Below, piece after piece: positions 1-10,321 of a DNA stretch of 64,000 nt (position 1 is its first letter; each line of letters begins with the position of its first letter). Origin of the DNA: Plantago major. Lineage: Eukaryota > Streptophyta > Magnoliopsida > Lamiales > Plantaginaceae. The stretch is from contig CM048844.1 in the NCBI GenBank assembly GCA_026545765.1, positions 6,202,524-6,266,523 of the forward strand. Reading direction: 5' to 3'. Both the position numbers and the translations under genes were made by a program. A model generated the notes under the pieces. The model did no database searches. It was given only the letters and a program-made list of their open reading frames with translations, and was not told the origin of the DNA.

Positions 1-129
1 AATGTTGTGATCTCTATGTAACTGTTGAAAGGAACTGGGCTCCAAACTACGAACCTTCCATTCTGTATAACCATCACTATCTGCAGCAACCAAGGCAGTA
101 GGCAGTTGAGCAAAAAAATTATGTTTCAT
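1..129 (-). other. Possible partial exon of an unidentified minus-strand gene
   Basis: On the minus strand an open frame runs off the window start. It has an ATG at 129-127 and includes the peptide DSDGYTEWKVRSLEPSSFQQ. A good pyrimidine tract ending in TTGCTGCAG lies just before the DSDGYTEWK part (intron side from about 120 to 84), so the true coding part may be only positions 1 to about 83. I do not recognise the protein. It would lie opposite the intron upstream of the tomosyn-like exon at 635, which is unusual, so chance is a real alternative. Confidence 0.2.
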
Positions 130-634
130 AGTAAGATACCTTTAGACTTTGCTGCTTCTTGTTATTACTACTCGGAAAACGCTTAGAGAGCTCAGGACAC
201 CATGTTACCATGAACCGCTTTATCACTCTAGGTTGTTGGTAATGGCTTGATGTTCCTGCTCAAGCCGACTTATGATCCCATAATCTAGTTTTAATAAAAT
301 TAGTGAACTCCAACGCTATGATGGTGAGTGGTTGGGAGTTGCAACCATTATCACTCTGGAAGTAGCGAGTCCTGGATATGAGTTCATGTTGTGTGAACTG
401 ACACTTAACGCGCCTGTATTGTGCTTCGAGCCTGTCACAAGATCTGATGTCACATATATCTCCAGCAACCAAACACTTCACTGCTTTACGTCAGATAGAT
501 TATCATGGCATCACCAGATTAGCTATTTAGTACTTGTGTGACTAGAAGTAAGACAATAAAATCTGTGCCAAAACCCATCGGCAATTTTTGCAAGGCTAGT
601 ATATGTTTAATGTGCTTTCATCCGGTTTATACAG

Positions 635-745
635 CATCTAAGCAGACGGACTGAAGAGCTGCAAGATGGTGCACAGAACTTCGCATCAATGGCCCAAGAG
701 TTAGCTAAAGCAATGGAGAAACGCAATAAATGGTGGCATATATGA
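635..745 (+). CDS. Last exon of a tomosyn/SRO77-like R-SNARE protein (partial)
   Basis: A 3' splice site (TTTATACAG) is followed by 36 codons and a TGA. They encode an R-SNARE-like C-terminus containing RRTEELQDGAQNFASMAQEL and ending in KWWHI. From memory this matches the end of plant lethal-giant-larvae/tomosyn WD40 proteins (Arabidopsis At5g05570 type), where the segment pairs with Q-SNAREs at the plasma membrane to regulate exocytosis. The preceding exon, which should hold the first half of the SNARE motif, is not in the first 634 bases. So the upstream intron exceeds 630 bp, or this exon is an isolated fragment. The sequence after 745 is probably 3' UTR. Confidence 0.7.
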   Translation, partial: HLSRRTEELQDGAQNFASMAQELAKAMEKRNKWWHI

Positions 746-1686
746 CTCCATAGGCAACAATCCAACTGTTCAATGACAACCTCAGGTACACTGATGCTGC
801 TATTTCTTTCCCAGAATTTATTTGTCCGTTCTATATTTATCTCACTGAAAAACATTTTTGGTTCTTTCATCAGGAACTTCCTTTCTTGGAAAGCATATGG
901 CAAGTAGAAATCTTGATAAAACTTGTATGTTGTATTTGCTAGGAAGAAATGTATTTTTTCACCTTTTTATTTTATTTTTATTATTATTAAAGAAGAGGTG
1001 GGAACTAGGAATGCAATCTCACAATCCCGAGGGTCGAAATTTCCGCAATCTAGATGAATTTAAGAAACAAAGTGACCTATGCTATGTAAGCCTATCCGCT
1101 CTTGAATTTCTACTAGTTGATTCATACGTGCAAACAATTTGTTAGTAGTATTATTATTCTTATACAGTTATACTACGTCATTACAGAAGATAATCGATAT
1201 ACACCTTGAATCTTGATCACCCTCAAATAGCTACTTGTGACTTTTGAACATTATAATTGAATGCAATAAAATAATTCGAGCCGTTTTTTCTCTCTCTTCA
1301 TGATATAAATACAAGACAACCCAAACATATGGGAATGCAAGTTAAATTATGCATGTAGTACATTATTCAAGTCCATGCATGTAGTATACATTATTCAAGT
1401 CTATGCATGTAGTTATTCAAGTCCAGTTTTTTATTAGTGTTTGATTACAAGGTGTTTGTAGTAGGAAAAATCCTAATTATTGACATACTTGGTTCTTAGT
1501 GGTTAGTATTAAGATATAGAGACCACATGGCATCTCCTCCTTAGATTACATGAGTTTGGCATCAACTTATTATGCGATTTATAATTATAAGTCAATTTCA
1601 CTTTATTGGACAAAAATAAGGTTTGATTGATAAAATCCTACACCTTAATTTTCCAGTCATCTTACAAGGTTGCTTAAAAAGTACTA
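746..1686. other. Spacer with 3'-UTR of the SNARE gene and a short repeat
   Basis: The first few hundred bases are probably the 3' UTR of the exon ending at 745. A degenerate repeat of about 25-30 bp, built on ATGCATGTAGT...ATTCAAGTC, occurs three times at about 1349-1425. No coding region is supported; the short open frames here lack splice or family support. Confidence 0.5.
1349..1425. repeat. Three-copy tandem repeat with ATGCATGTAGT core
   Basis: Three adjacent copies begin with TATGCATGTAGT or CATGCATGTAGT and end in ATTCAAGTC; the third is shortened. Each copy carries the RY-type palindrome ATGCAT. No function is implied. Confidence 0.7.
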
Positions 1687-1932
1687 CTCCCTCAATTCCA
1701 AAGATTTATTTCCATTTTGATTTCGACCGGTCAACTGTCTTCGACTTTGACCACGAATTACTCTTAAATTATAATAATAAATAATTTAATAAAATCATAT
1801 ATTCAAAATATCATTCTTAAATTTTCATTAAATAATTTTGTTAAATCATTAACTATTACAGATTAAGAGTAATTTGTGCTCAAAGTTGAGAGTCAAAGTT
1901 AAAATTGAAAGAAATCTTTGGAATGGAGGGAG
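1687..1932. mobile_element. Stowaway-like MITE (Tc1/mariner type)
   Basis: The left end CTCCCTCAATTCCAAAGATT and the right end, read inverted as CTCCCTCCATTCCAAAGATT, form terminal inverted repeats that continue with lower similarity for about 80 bp. TA dinucleotides flank both ends (1685-1686 and 1933-1934). The 246-bp length, AT-rich core and CTCCCTC ends are the Stowaway signature. There is no coding capacity; such elements are moved by a Tc1/mariner transposase elsewhere. Confidence 0.88.
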
Positions 1933-1934
1933 TA

Positions 1935-2994
1935 CTAATTTTCTCCAAACACGTTGATTTAAGTACTTCTTTTAAGTCTCAAATTTCTACTACCTTATCA
2001 CCTTTTCAAGTTTCAGTCACTTCATCATTCACAAATTTCTACTACATTATCAATTTTCAATCACTATATGAGTTTTCAACCACTTTTTAAAATTTCAATT
2101 TTCAGTCCAATTATTGACTCGTTTTGTCAAGTTTAGCATAGACATGGCAAAGAATTACTAAAGTTAACATAACATTAGGGGGTGTATAGCAAACATTGAA
2201 AGCTGAAGGGGGGTTTATGAATATGTATGGACGGTCAGGAATCTGACTGTTGCATTTCGGCCTGTCGCAGCGGAGGAAATTTTGACCTAGCATTAGGCAT
2301 AAATGATATTCCATTTGAATAATTAATAACCTTGGTAGGTAATACTTTTATGATGGGTTTGACACAATTTTGCAGATAATCAATTTCCCAATCATTAGCC
2401 ACCAAGAGGCCAGTGTTCACAATGAGAAGTGGCCGGTGAACGAAATAGTTATATGATCGTAATGATTTTTACCGATATTGAAACACTGAAATATCGCTTA
2501 TTTCCGATACATTCACATTATTTACATTTATGTAATGTTGATATCATAATATTAGAAAAATCAAATTTTTCACAAGACTTTCTCGCCAAAATATTGATAG
2601 TTCATTTTTTTCTTGTGAGGATATACTGCCTAGTTCATAGTAAAAAGATGCAAAAAAGGGTATTATATAGTTTAGTAAGTTTCGCGAGAGTCATTCTATA
2701 AACATAAAAAGTGAAAGTATTGACAAGTAGTGCATGGTTACACCCAAATGCATCGAGAGTTTACTTTAAGGACATCGGACGAGAATTCATATTAATTTCA
2801 TTTGATCGACTCCACCTAGAATGCTTGTGGAATTCTCCGACTTTGGATGAGCTTTCATTTCTCACATAAACACAAGATTTAAGCTGATGTGCTTTTAGTC
2901 AATCACATAAAAACAATAGTTTAAGCTACAGTGAAATACTATGATTTACGGCCTCACTCAAACCAAAAGTTAGCTAGAACGAGTTTAAATACTA
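1935..2994. other. Spacer, nothing recognised
   Basis: AT-rich sequence between two MITEs. Short open frames on both strands look like chance; no domain, RNA gene or structured repeat is evident. Confidence 0.5.
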
Positions 2995-3212
2995 CTCCTT
3001 ACGTTTCTATTGCGATTATTCGCAGCGTTTGGCATTTTCTTTCTTAACGATATGAATAAATAAATTATTAAAATTATATAATGAAAATTTAGTAATTAAA
3101 TTTTATTATATGATTTTATTAAATTATTCTTATTATCGTTATGAGTAATTATAATCAGCTTCGAAGGCAGTTGGGGTCAATCAAAATGTAACTTTCTGCG
3201 AAATGGATGGAG
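2995..3212. mobile_element. Degenerate Stowaway-like MITE
   Basis: It starts with a TA followed by CTCCTTACGTTTCTATTGCG and ends with GCGAAATGGATGGAG. The core is AT-rich and partly self-complementary, and resembles the element at 1687. The ends are diverged, and the right flanking TA is not preserved, so this is an older copy. Confidence 0.5.
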
Positions 3213-5149
3213 CTGATATATCGATCATTGAAAATCCACTTACCGTAAACACTTAAGCTCTTTATTGATCAAACATCAAATGAATGAAATTAAACGGGAT
3301 GAATAAAGTATAACCGACTGATTTCAAGGGGACTGCACCATTTTTATTATACGTCATCGTGAGAGCCAAGAAAATTAAGAATATCTCCGTCATCGTGAGA
3401 GCCAAGCATGACCACGTAGTCTTGTTTTTCTTTTTCCCGACTTCCACACGTTTGTAGTGGTCAACAACAAAATTATGATACTAGGCTAGAATTAGTCCCA
3501 ATCCATATTTTACCATATTGGAGTATTATATTTGTCACACACCGTACGCGCCAATATTCAAGTTTTGAAGATTTGAAGAATTTGTTCCCACTAATAGTTA
3601 AGTTTTGCGACCATCAACGTCTAATTTATTTGTCATGGCCCCTGTCTACGATACTGTAACTACCTCCATTCGAACGACTAATATATTTCGTTGTTGATCT
3701 CTAATGAGTTTCATGAAGTATTTTAGAATTGTACAATAGTCGGGTGGACCAGGAAAATAGTGTTATCGGACAAACAAAAGAAAAAGTCTTAAACGCGATA
3801 ATCTTTTCCCTTTCATTTTACTCCGGGGAGCTCATCCCGGACTTTAGGGTGGGTCCGTCCCTAACAATAATTTTCAACCGCCAAGTACTAGTCAAAAAAT
3901 CTTCCCATTTCAGTTCAGATACCGAAGGTGACCGGAAACAGCAGCAAATTCTTATTCTTCATTCTCTTCTTATTCCAAACATTGGACTAGCCGACCCAAA
4001 TTCCTTTCTCGTGGGTATTAATGTTATTAGTATATTACTCTTCCGTATCTAACAGGGATTCCTTTGAATTTCATACGTATTCACCAATTTATTACTCTAT
4101 AGTCTTTCTTTACTTCATTTGTGCGGTTGCTTTTTAGTACCAACACACCAAAAATAAGGAAGGATTAGATTTATTACAATGGGCAAAATGCTTAAAATAC
4201 AATATACGTTCATTATACAAATTTAATAAATTGGATTGTCCATGACTTTCACATACTCATAAATAAACCATACGTGGTATGATCCTAAGTCATGATACCT
4301 TCATGAATATCAATGTGCTAGGAAAATGACACCGGGTTTTCAGGAAATTAGGTTCACTTACTTTTTCATAAATTCCGGAAACCACAAATGTCCACTGGTA
4401 CACACCGAATGCATCTCACTGGTGAAGCATGAAGCTTGTTGTATTGCAATTAATTATAGTATCGACGAACAAAACAAGTTGTTCCAAGAACGAAAGCTAC
4501 GTACAAAACTACATACATCGTAAAGTGATTCGTTTTTCACTAATAAAACTACATACTTCGAACTTTTTTAACAAATTAAGTTTCACCTGAACCCAAAGTG
4601 TTATGATTCAAATTGAAACGATATATTATAATCCGACATTCAAATTCAACTAAAAAATAGTCAAAAATCCAATATTGTATCGTCTTCTTTTCTTTTAAAT
4701 ATATGATATTTCAGAGAATTATTGTATCAAGCACCTAATTAGGTTAATTCTAATAAACTATTTGACAAACAACGTAACATATGTTAAGGTCGAGTTGTAT
4801 AATGAACTGTTTTTGACATACAATTAGAAAAAACTCATTCCCATGTTAATTCATTCTTCCGTTCGCATAAAATCGAGTTACTATTAATCTGTTGAAGTCT
4901 CTTAAAATTCGATATGTTAAATTCGTATGAGATGCGGCAACCCTATTTCCTAGCAAGAACCATATTGGCAAACCGACCCCTAGCATCCGTAACACAAAAG
5001 GAGAGGTAACCTAGAGACCACAGTCCACAGACCACCTTTCATGGTACCAAAATTAAAACGAGGTTCCACTTTCTGATTCGTGCAATCACAGTTATTAATG
5101 GAGTGGGAAAGGAAGAAGAAGGTGTGGCAGATTCTTGTGCGTGCATCCA
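3213..5149. other. Spacer and distal promoter of the desaturase gene
   Basis: About 1.9 kb without a supported gene. Only the last few hundred bases can be tied to a function, as the promoter of the desaturase gene that follows. Short open frames around 3729-4052 and 4326-4523 have no recognisable family. Confidence 0.5.
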
Positions 5150-5160
5150 TATATAAATAA
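5150..5160 (+). promoter_or_regulatory. TATA box of the omega-3 desaturase gene
   Basis: TATATAAATAA lies about 280 bp before the chosen ATG. Transcription would start near 5180, giving a 5' UTR of about 250 bases. No ATG occurs in the first part of that leader in frame with the gene; the first in-frame ATG is at 5437. Confidence 0.65.
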
Positions 5161-5330
5161 AACCCACTCTTATTATTACCATCATCAACTAGAATACAAA
5201 AGGAAATCCCAACTTGTGGTTCTTGAACCTAAATCGAATCCTTCCCATTATCTCTCTGTATACACCACCGAAAACCCACACTTGCAAGATCTCATTCCAG
5301 TCCACTCGTTTCTCTTCTTCTCTCACTTTC

Positions 5331-5416
5331 CTGAGAGAAGCTTCAATAAAGCTCCAATCTTGGCAATTCTCACTTGCCTGAGAGAAGCTTTCATAAAGCT
5401 CAAATCTTGGCAAGAG
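5331..5416 (+). repeat. 47-bp tandem duplication in the desaturase 5' leader
   Basis: The stretch starting CTGAGAGAAGCTT at 5331 is repeated at 5378 with a few substitutions (CTTCAAT versus CTTTCAT, CTCC versus CTCA). Both copies contain an AGCTTT...AAAGCT inverted repeat that could pair in RNA. The second copy ends about 20 bases before the start codon. Confidence 0.85.
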
Positions 5417-5436
5417 GGTTGTGGTTTTTATCCAAA

Positions 5437-7710
5437 ATGGCGAGTTGGGTTTTATCAGAATGTGGTCTTAGGCCACTCCCAAGAGTCTACCCAAAGCCAC
5501 AATCTTTCTTGAATAACAGTACTAATACCCAGCAAAATCCCATAAAGATTAGATTTTCAAGGTCTGATTTTTGTGGGGTTGGTGGTATTAAGGAGAGGAG
5601 TTGGGCTTTGAAAGTGAGTGCTCCTTTGAGAGTTGACACAGTAGAGGAGGAGAAGAGAAATTCAGTGGTGAATGGGGAGGAAAAAGACTTTTTTGACCCT
5701 GGTGCGCCACCACCGTTCAAGCTCACTGACATTAGGGATGCCATTCCGAAGCATTGTTGGGTGAAGGATCCATGGAAGTCGATGAGCTATGTGGTGAGGG
5801 ATGTGGCTGTGGTTCTTGGATTGGCTGCTGTTGCTGCTTCTTTGAACAATTGGGTTGTTTGGCCTTTGTATTGGCTTGCTCAGAGTACCATGTTTTGGGC
5901 TATCTTTGTTCTTGGCCATGATTGGTAATTACTTTTACTCAGCTTTGTTACTTTTTCGATTTCTCACTGCTACATGCCACTAATCCAATGTCCGCCCCTT
6001 CTTTAGGGGTATTGAATTCATTATTGAATAGTTTGGTGAAGGTGTTAATATTTTTTCATGGTTTTGTGTCTGTGTAGTGGTCATGGGAGTTTTTCAAGTA
6101 ACCCCAAGCTGAATAGTGTGGTTGGTCATCTTCTTCACTCTTCAATTCTGGTCCCTTACCATGGATGGTATGTTTTTTGTCATTTCATTTGTACTGTTTT
6201 GTTCATTACTCATTAGTACATACACCTAGTTAGTGGCAATGCTGATAAGAAATTTGTATGAAAATAACAGGAGAATTAGTCACAGGACACATCATCAGAA
6301 CCATGGACATGTTGAAAATGATGAATCTTGGCACCCGGTAAGTAGTCATTTTTCGACATTGCAAATGATATGTTATGATAAGCTGGATTCTCATTGTTTG
6401 TGTTATTTTTTCGTGCAATTTCAGTTGCCTGAGAAGATATTCAACAGTTTGGACAATATGACCAAGAAATTGAGATTCACATTGCCTTTCCCTATGCTGG
6501 CTTATCCCATCTATCTTGTAAGTCGTTTGTTCCTCTATAATGAACAAAACGACCTTCATCTCAAGTTTACGAAATATAGAAGCTTATGTGATGTATTTTG
6601 TTATGACAGTGGAGTAGAAGTCCTGGGAAAAAAGGGTCTCATTACCATCCGGACAGTGATTTATTTGTCCCTAATGAACGAAAAGATGTAATTACCTCGA
6701 CAGTTTGTTGGACAGCAATGGTTGGCTTGCTTGCTGGATTGTCGTTTGTTATGGGTCCTGTTCAGTTGCTCAAACTCTATGGCATTCCTTATGTGGTTAG
6801 TTCCATATAGTATCTTTGTATTTCTTTGATGCTCAAGTAAATTTCATGACTATGATTGTTTGTTCTTATTATGTATTTTGATTCCTTAAATTTATAGTAT
6901 TAAACATCTTGTTTAATTTGGTACAGGGATTTGTGATGTGGCTTGATTTAGTTACCTACTTGCATCATCATGGCCACGAAGATAAGCTTCCTTGGTATCG
7001 TGGAAAGGTAAAAAAATGAAAAAGATTGAACCAAATTAACTTTTGAAGATTATGGTCCATATCCCATAACCAGAAATATCAGTTATTTGATCATAATATC
7101 CTATTTTAGATACTTCTTCCAACACGAAACTTGTATCTTGTCGTACATCACCTAACTTTTTGTTTTAACTAAATGAAGTGGGATCAGTATGAATAAACAA
7201 TACCTCAATCAGCTCATAGCTGTACACAGTTTGTTGTAGGTAATAGTTTGTAGTATCTCATCACCTAATTGTAATTATTTGTATAAAACAGGAATGGAGT
7301 TATCTCAGGGGAGGGCTTACGACACTTGATCGTGATTACGGGTGGATAAACAACATCCACCATGACATAGGGACCCATGTCATACATCATCTCTTCCCTC
7401 AAATACCTCACTATCACTTGATTGAAGCTGTAAGTGATTTTTTTTTTTTTTGTGAGTTTTAAAATTTATATTTTCAAACTTCAATAATATGAGTAGAGTT
7501 TTAAGATTGATTATTATTGTGACACAGACTGAAGCAGCTAAGCCAGTTCTAGGGAAGTATTATAAAGAACCTGAAAAATCAGGCCCTCTTCCATTATACT
7601 TGCTGGGAGTCCTTGTTAAAAGCTTGAAGAAGGATCACTATGTGAGTGATACTGGTGATATTGTGTACTATCAGACCGACCCTGAACTTAGCGGTGCTCC
7701 AAAATCATAG
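5437..7710 (+). CDS. FAD7: Plastid omega-3 fatty acid desaturase (FAD7/FAD8 type)
   Basis: Converts 16:2/18:2 to 16:3/18:3 acyl groups on plastid membrane lipids, using ferredoxin and a di-iron centre. Eight exons with GT-AG introns: 5437-5924, 6078-6167, 6271-6337, 6425-6517, 6610-6795, 6927-7007, 7292-7429 and 7528-7710. They total 1326 nt, or 441 residues, the usual length. The start [20 protein letters not shown] is the known plastid-form N-terminus, so residues 1 to about 70 are a transit peptide. All three histidine boxes are intact: HDCGH at 161-165, HRTHH at 197-201 and HVIHH at 364-368. Hydrophobic membrane segments lie around residues 120-160 and 245-270. The exon pattern is that of plant FAD3/7/8 genes. 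FAD7 and FAD8 cannot be separated from sequence alone; the long transit peptide excludes the ER form FAD3. Confidence 0.96.
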
Positions 7711-7739
7711 GGACTAAAGAGTTTGTATGATATATCAGT

Positions 7740-7807
7740 ATGAGCTATCGATGTATCACTTGAAAGGTGACATATGAGCTATCGATGGTATCACTTGAAA
7801 GATGATG
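7740..7807 (+). repeat. 34-bp tandem duplication in the desaturase 3' UTR
   Basis: ATGAGCTATCGATGTATCAC at 7740 recurs at 7774 with one inserted base and a few changes. It starts 30 bases after the stop codon, so it lies in the 3' UTR. Confidence 0.8.
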
Positions 7808-7810
7808 TAT

Positions 7811-9465
7811 AAGTTACCGATTCTTCTGTAGACTTCGTCTTGGCAAGAGCCTGCCCTATTGACCACAGTTTGACCCAATGAGCTTCCATTTCTACGCTAC
7901 CTGATTGATCAATTTTCCCACCATTTGTGGAGTACCATATAGAAGATAGTATAGATTGTGAACAATTGATGTGTATCTATTTATACAAGAAGAGCATAAT
8001 GGAATTTGCAGTGCTTTTACTTTTTTGAAGGGAAGATAACTTCTGTAGTACATCTATGTTCATACTTTTTGGGTCGTTCGTTCCGGTAAACTATACCGCT
8101 AATACTACCTTTGTCCCGTAAAGTAGCAACATATTTTGACATGTGATTCGAGTCGATGGTGCGAAGAATTGAGAGTTCTGCAGATACTGTGAAGTTGAAA
8201 AAGAGTAGCAACTAGCAAGTAGTTCACTATTTCAAAGAGTTCAGGAATTTTTGCCATGATGGTTACAATTGATAAATATTGTCCAGATTCAATAACTTTC
8301 AGACAACAATCCACAGCTATACTGTTGGGACCATTAACAGTTGCTCGAACATGAAACTGAAAGCTCAATAAGTGATGGTCCCTCACATTGCATGTATACA
8401 ATGTCTTTTTCCTGCTTGCAATACCATATTTGCCCCCATGCTAGGCTATTGTTCGGAGTCTAGTGATGTTTGACAAGCCGAGCCGAATATCTTATTTCTC
8501 GAGCTAGCATTCTAAAAATACATATAAATATAAAACTGTATATACTAATCGAGCCTATCTAGCTTACTCAAGCCCTCGATAAGGCTAGATTCACATAGCA
8601 ACACTATCTGATTCCTTGCATACATGAAGATTTTATGAGGTGCTATTCAACTTAGAAAATACATAATGGGATGGGCATTATGTTTCAAAGTTCAAGAACC
8701 AAGTTTTCACTCTTGCTCGTATCTTTATTTTGCTATGTATTTCGCAAATACTTATAACGATTATATACGTATGAAAGATGAATGACAAATTAACACAATT
8801 TTCTATCAAGGATTTGCTTAAATATCCCATTCTCCATCCTTAGAAAAAGTAAAATTAATAGTTGTTGCCAATATACGACTAAGCCAAAAAACAGAAAAAA
8901 AGTTGTCAAGTTAGTCATTCTCTAACTAACAACCTTGTTACACATACTTTCTTTACACAATTCAATGTACAGCAATATAAGCCATCAAATTCATATGAAA
9001 AGTCAGTTTCTTATCTCTGACTAGAAGTCTAGATCGTTTGTGTATCTAGTCGATAACAACCTTTCAATTTGAACTATTTCTTTTATCTCTAAAATTACTT
9101 TAAACATTTTTCTTAAATTGGCTATGTAAACTTCACCTCAACATATTATATGCATATGCTCAACGTAACAATATACGTTAAATGTACCGTCTCGTGTGTA
9201 TACATACGTTAAAGGCATTGACTTGGAGTCTCTGACGTTACGATACTCACTTGCAGCAATATACGTTGAAACACATTTGTCTTTCAATTAGCTCTATTCA
9301 CCTTAACAACAAACATTTTTTACTCTACTTGGATATAGCCAAAACAAACACATGGTCATCATTTGAATCATTCTTTATATACATCCGTTACTTTCAATAA
9401 TTAATCATCCATTCAACTAAAGTGACTTGCGTCTTTCATATTTAGTGAGAATATGTTAAACAAGC
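7811..9465. other. Spacer, no gene
   Basis: The 3' UTR of the desaturase gene, then AT-rich spacer. A CGAGC/GCTCG-rich patch around 8460-8590 resembles a dispersed plant repeat also seen near 54630-54800. CAATATACG words recur at 8868-9260 without a clear period. Confidence 0.45.
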
Positions 9466-9468
9466 TTA

Positions 9469-9996
9469 GACCCACTATGAGGCAGCCGTGAAGGAGTTGT
9501 CCGTGACCGCTCCTCGCTGCCCCACTGTGTGCAGCCGTGGGGAGCGGTTGCTCTCCCACAGCAGCGACTTCCTGAGCTTCCGTTTTTTGGGCTGGGCCCC
9601 ACATGGGCCAGCCCCATTTTATTTTGTTTTTATATTTTTTTTATCAATTCGAATTTAAATAAATAAAAATTATACCAATGGTTATATTTTTTCGAGATCT
9701 ACGAAATGACACCAGTGAAAGCATACTTATTCACACTTCATAATTCACCTATTTCGTACTTAGGTTTTATGTTTTGTTAAAAAACACCATTTCTAACTCC
9801 AAATCTTCGTAACAATTCAATATTTTTACTAATATAACTATTATAAGTAATTAAAAATTTAAAAATTAAAAAAAAAAAAAATTCCACGACCAACCCTACA
9901 GCCACTACCACAGTGACAGTTTTTGGTCGTAGAGAGGAGTCGCTGGACGACACGACCAATACGAAAATTGGTCGTGCTCGTGTACAGTGAGTGGTC
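9469..9996. mobile_element. Candidate small TIR element (PIF/Harbinger-like) with GC-rich core
   Basis: The left end GACCCACTATGAGG and the right end (inverted GACCACTCACTGTAC) form short imperfect inverted repeats. TTA flanks each side (9466-9468 and 9997-9999), as PIF/Harbinger elements produce. The 9480-9610 core is unusually GC-rich for this neighbourhood and contains CAGCCGTG/GGGAGCGG inverted motifs. It has no coding capacity. The short, imperfect TIRs make the family call tentative. Confidence 0.4.
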
Positions 9997-10321
9997 TTAC
10001 ATAACTATTCCATTCTTATTAAGCAAAACAATCTTGCAAAAGGTAGCTTTAAAAATCTTGTTCCCCATTTTCATGTTCTGTTCTTATTTTCAACTCTGGA
10101 TCAACAATTTGGATACTGTGAAGCCCAAAGCATTGCAAATTTATTCAGGTCCATATTCATATTTTCACATATATAACATGTCATAATTTAACTAGCACAC
10201 AAAAAACGTGCATTAACAAGAAGTCCTCAACAAATGCCTGGTTAGAAGAACCAAGAAAAGGGACAGAGAGGAGAATGTCTAGCTTCCTTTCTTCTTCCTT
10301 CTCTTCTACGTGTTACAGCGC

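Noticed and set aside
5374-5436. Upstream in-frame extension of the desaturase
   Set aside because: It would need a TTG start; the first ATG (5437) gives the family N-terminus [10 protein letters not shown].
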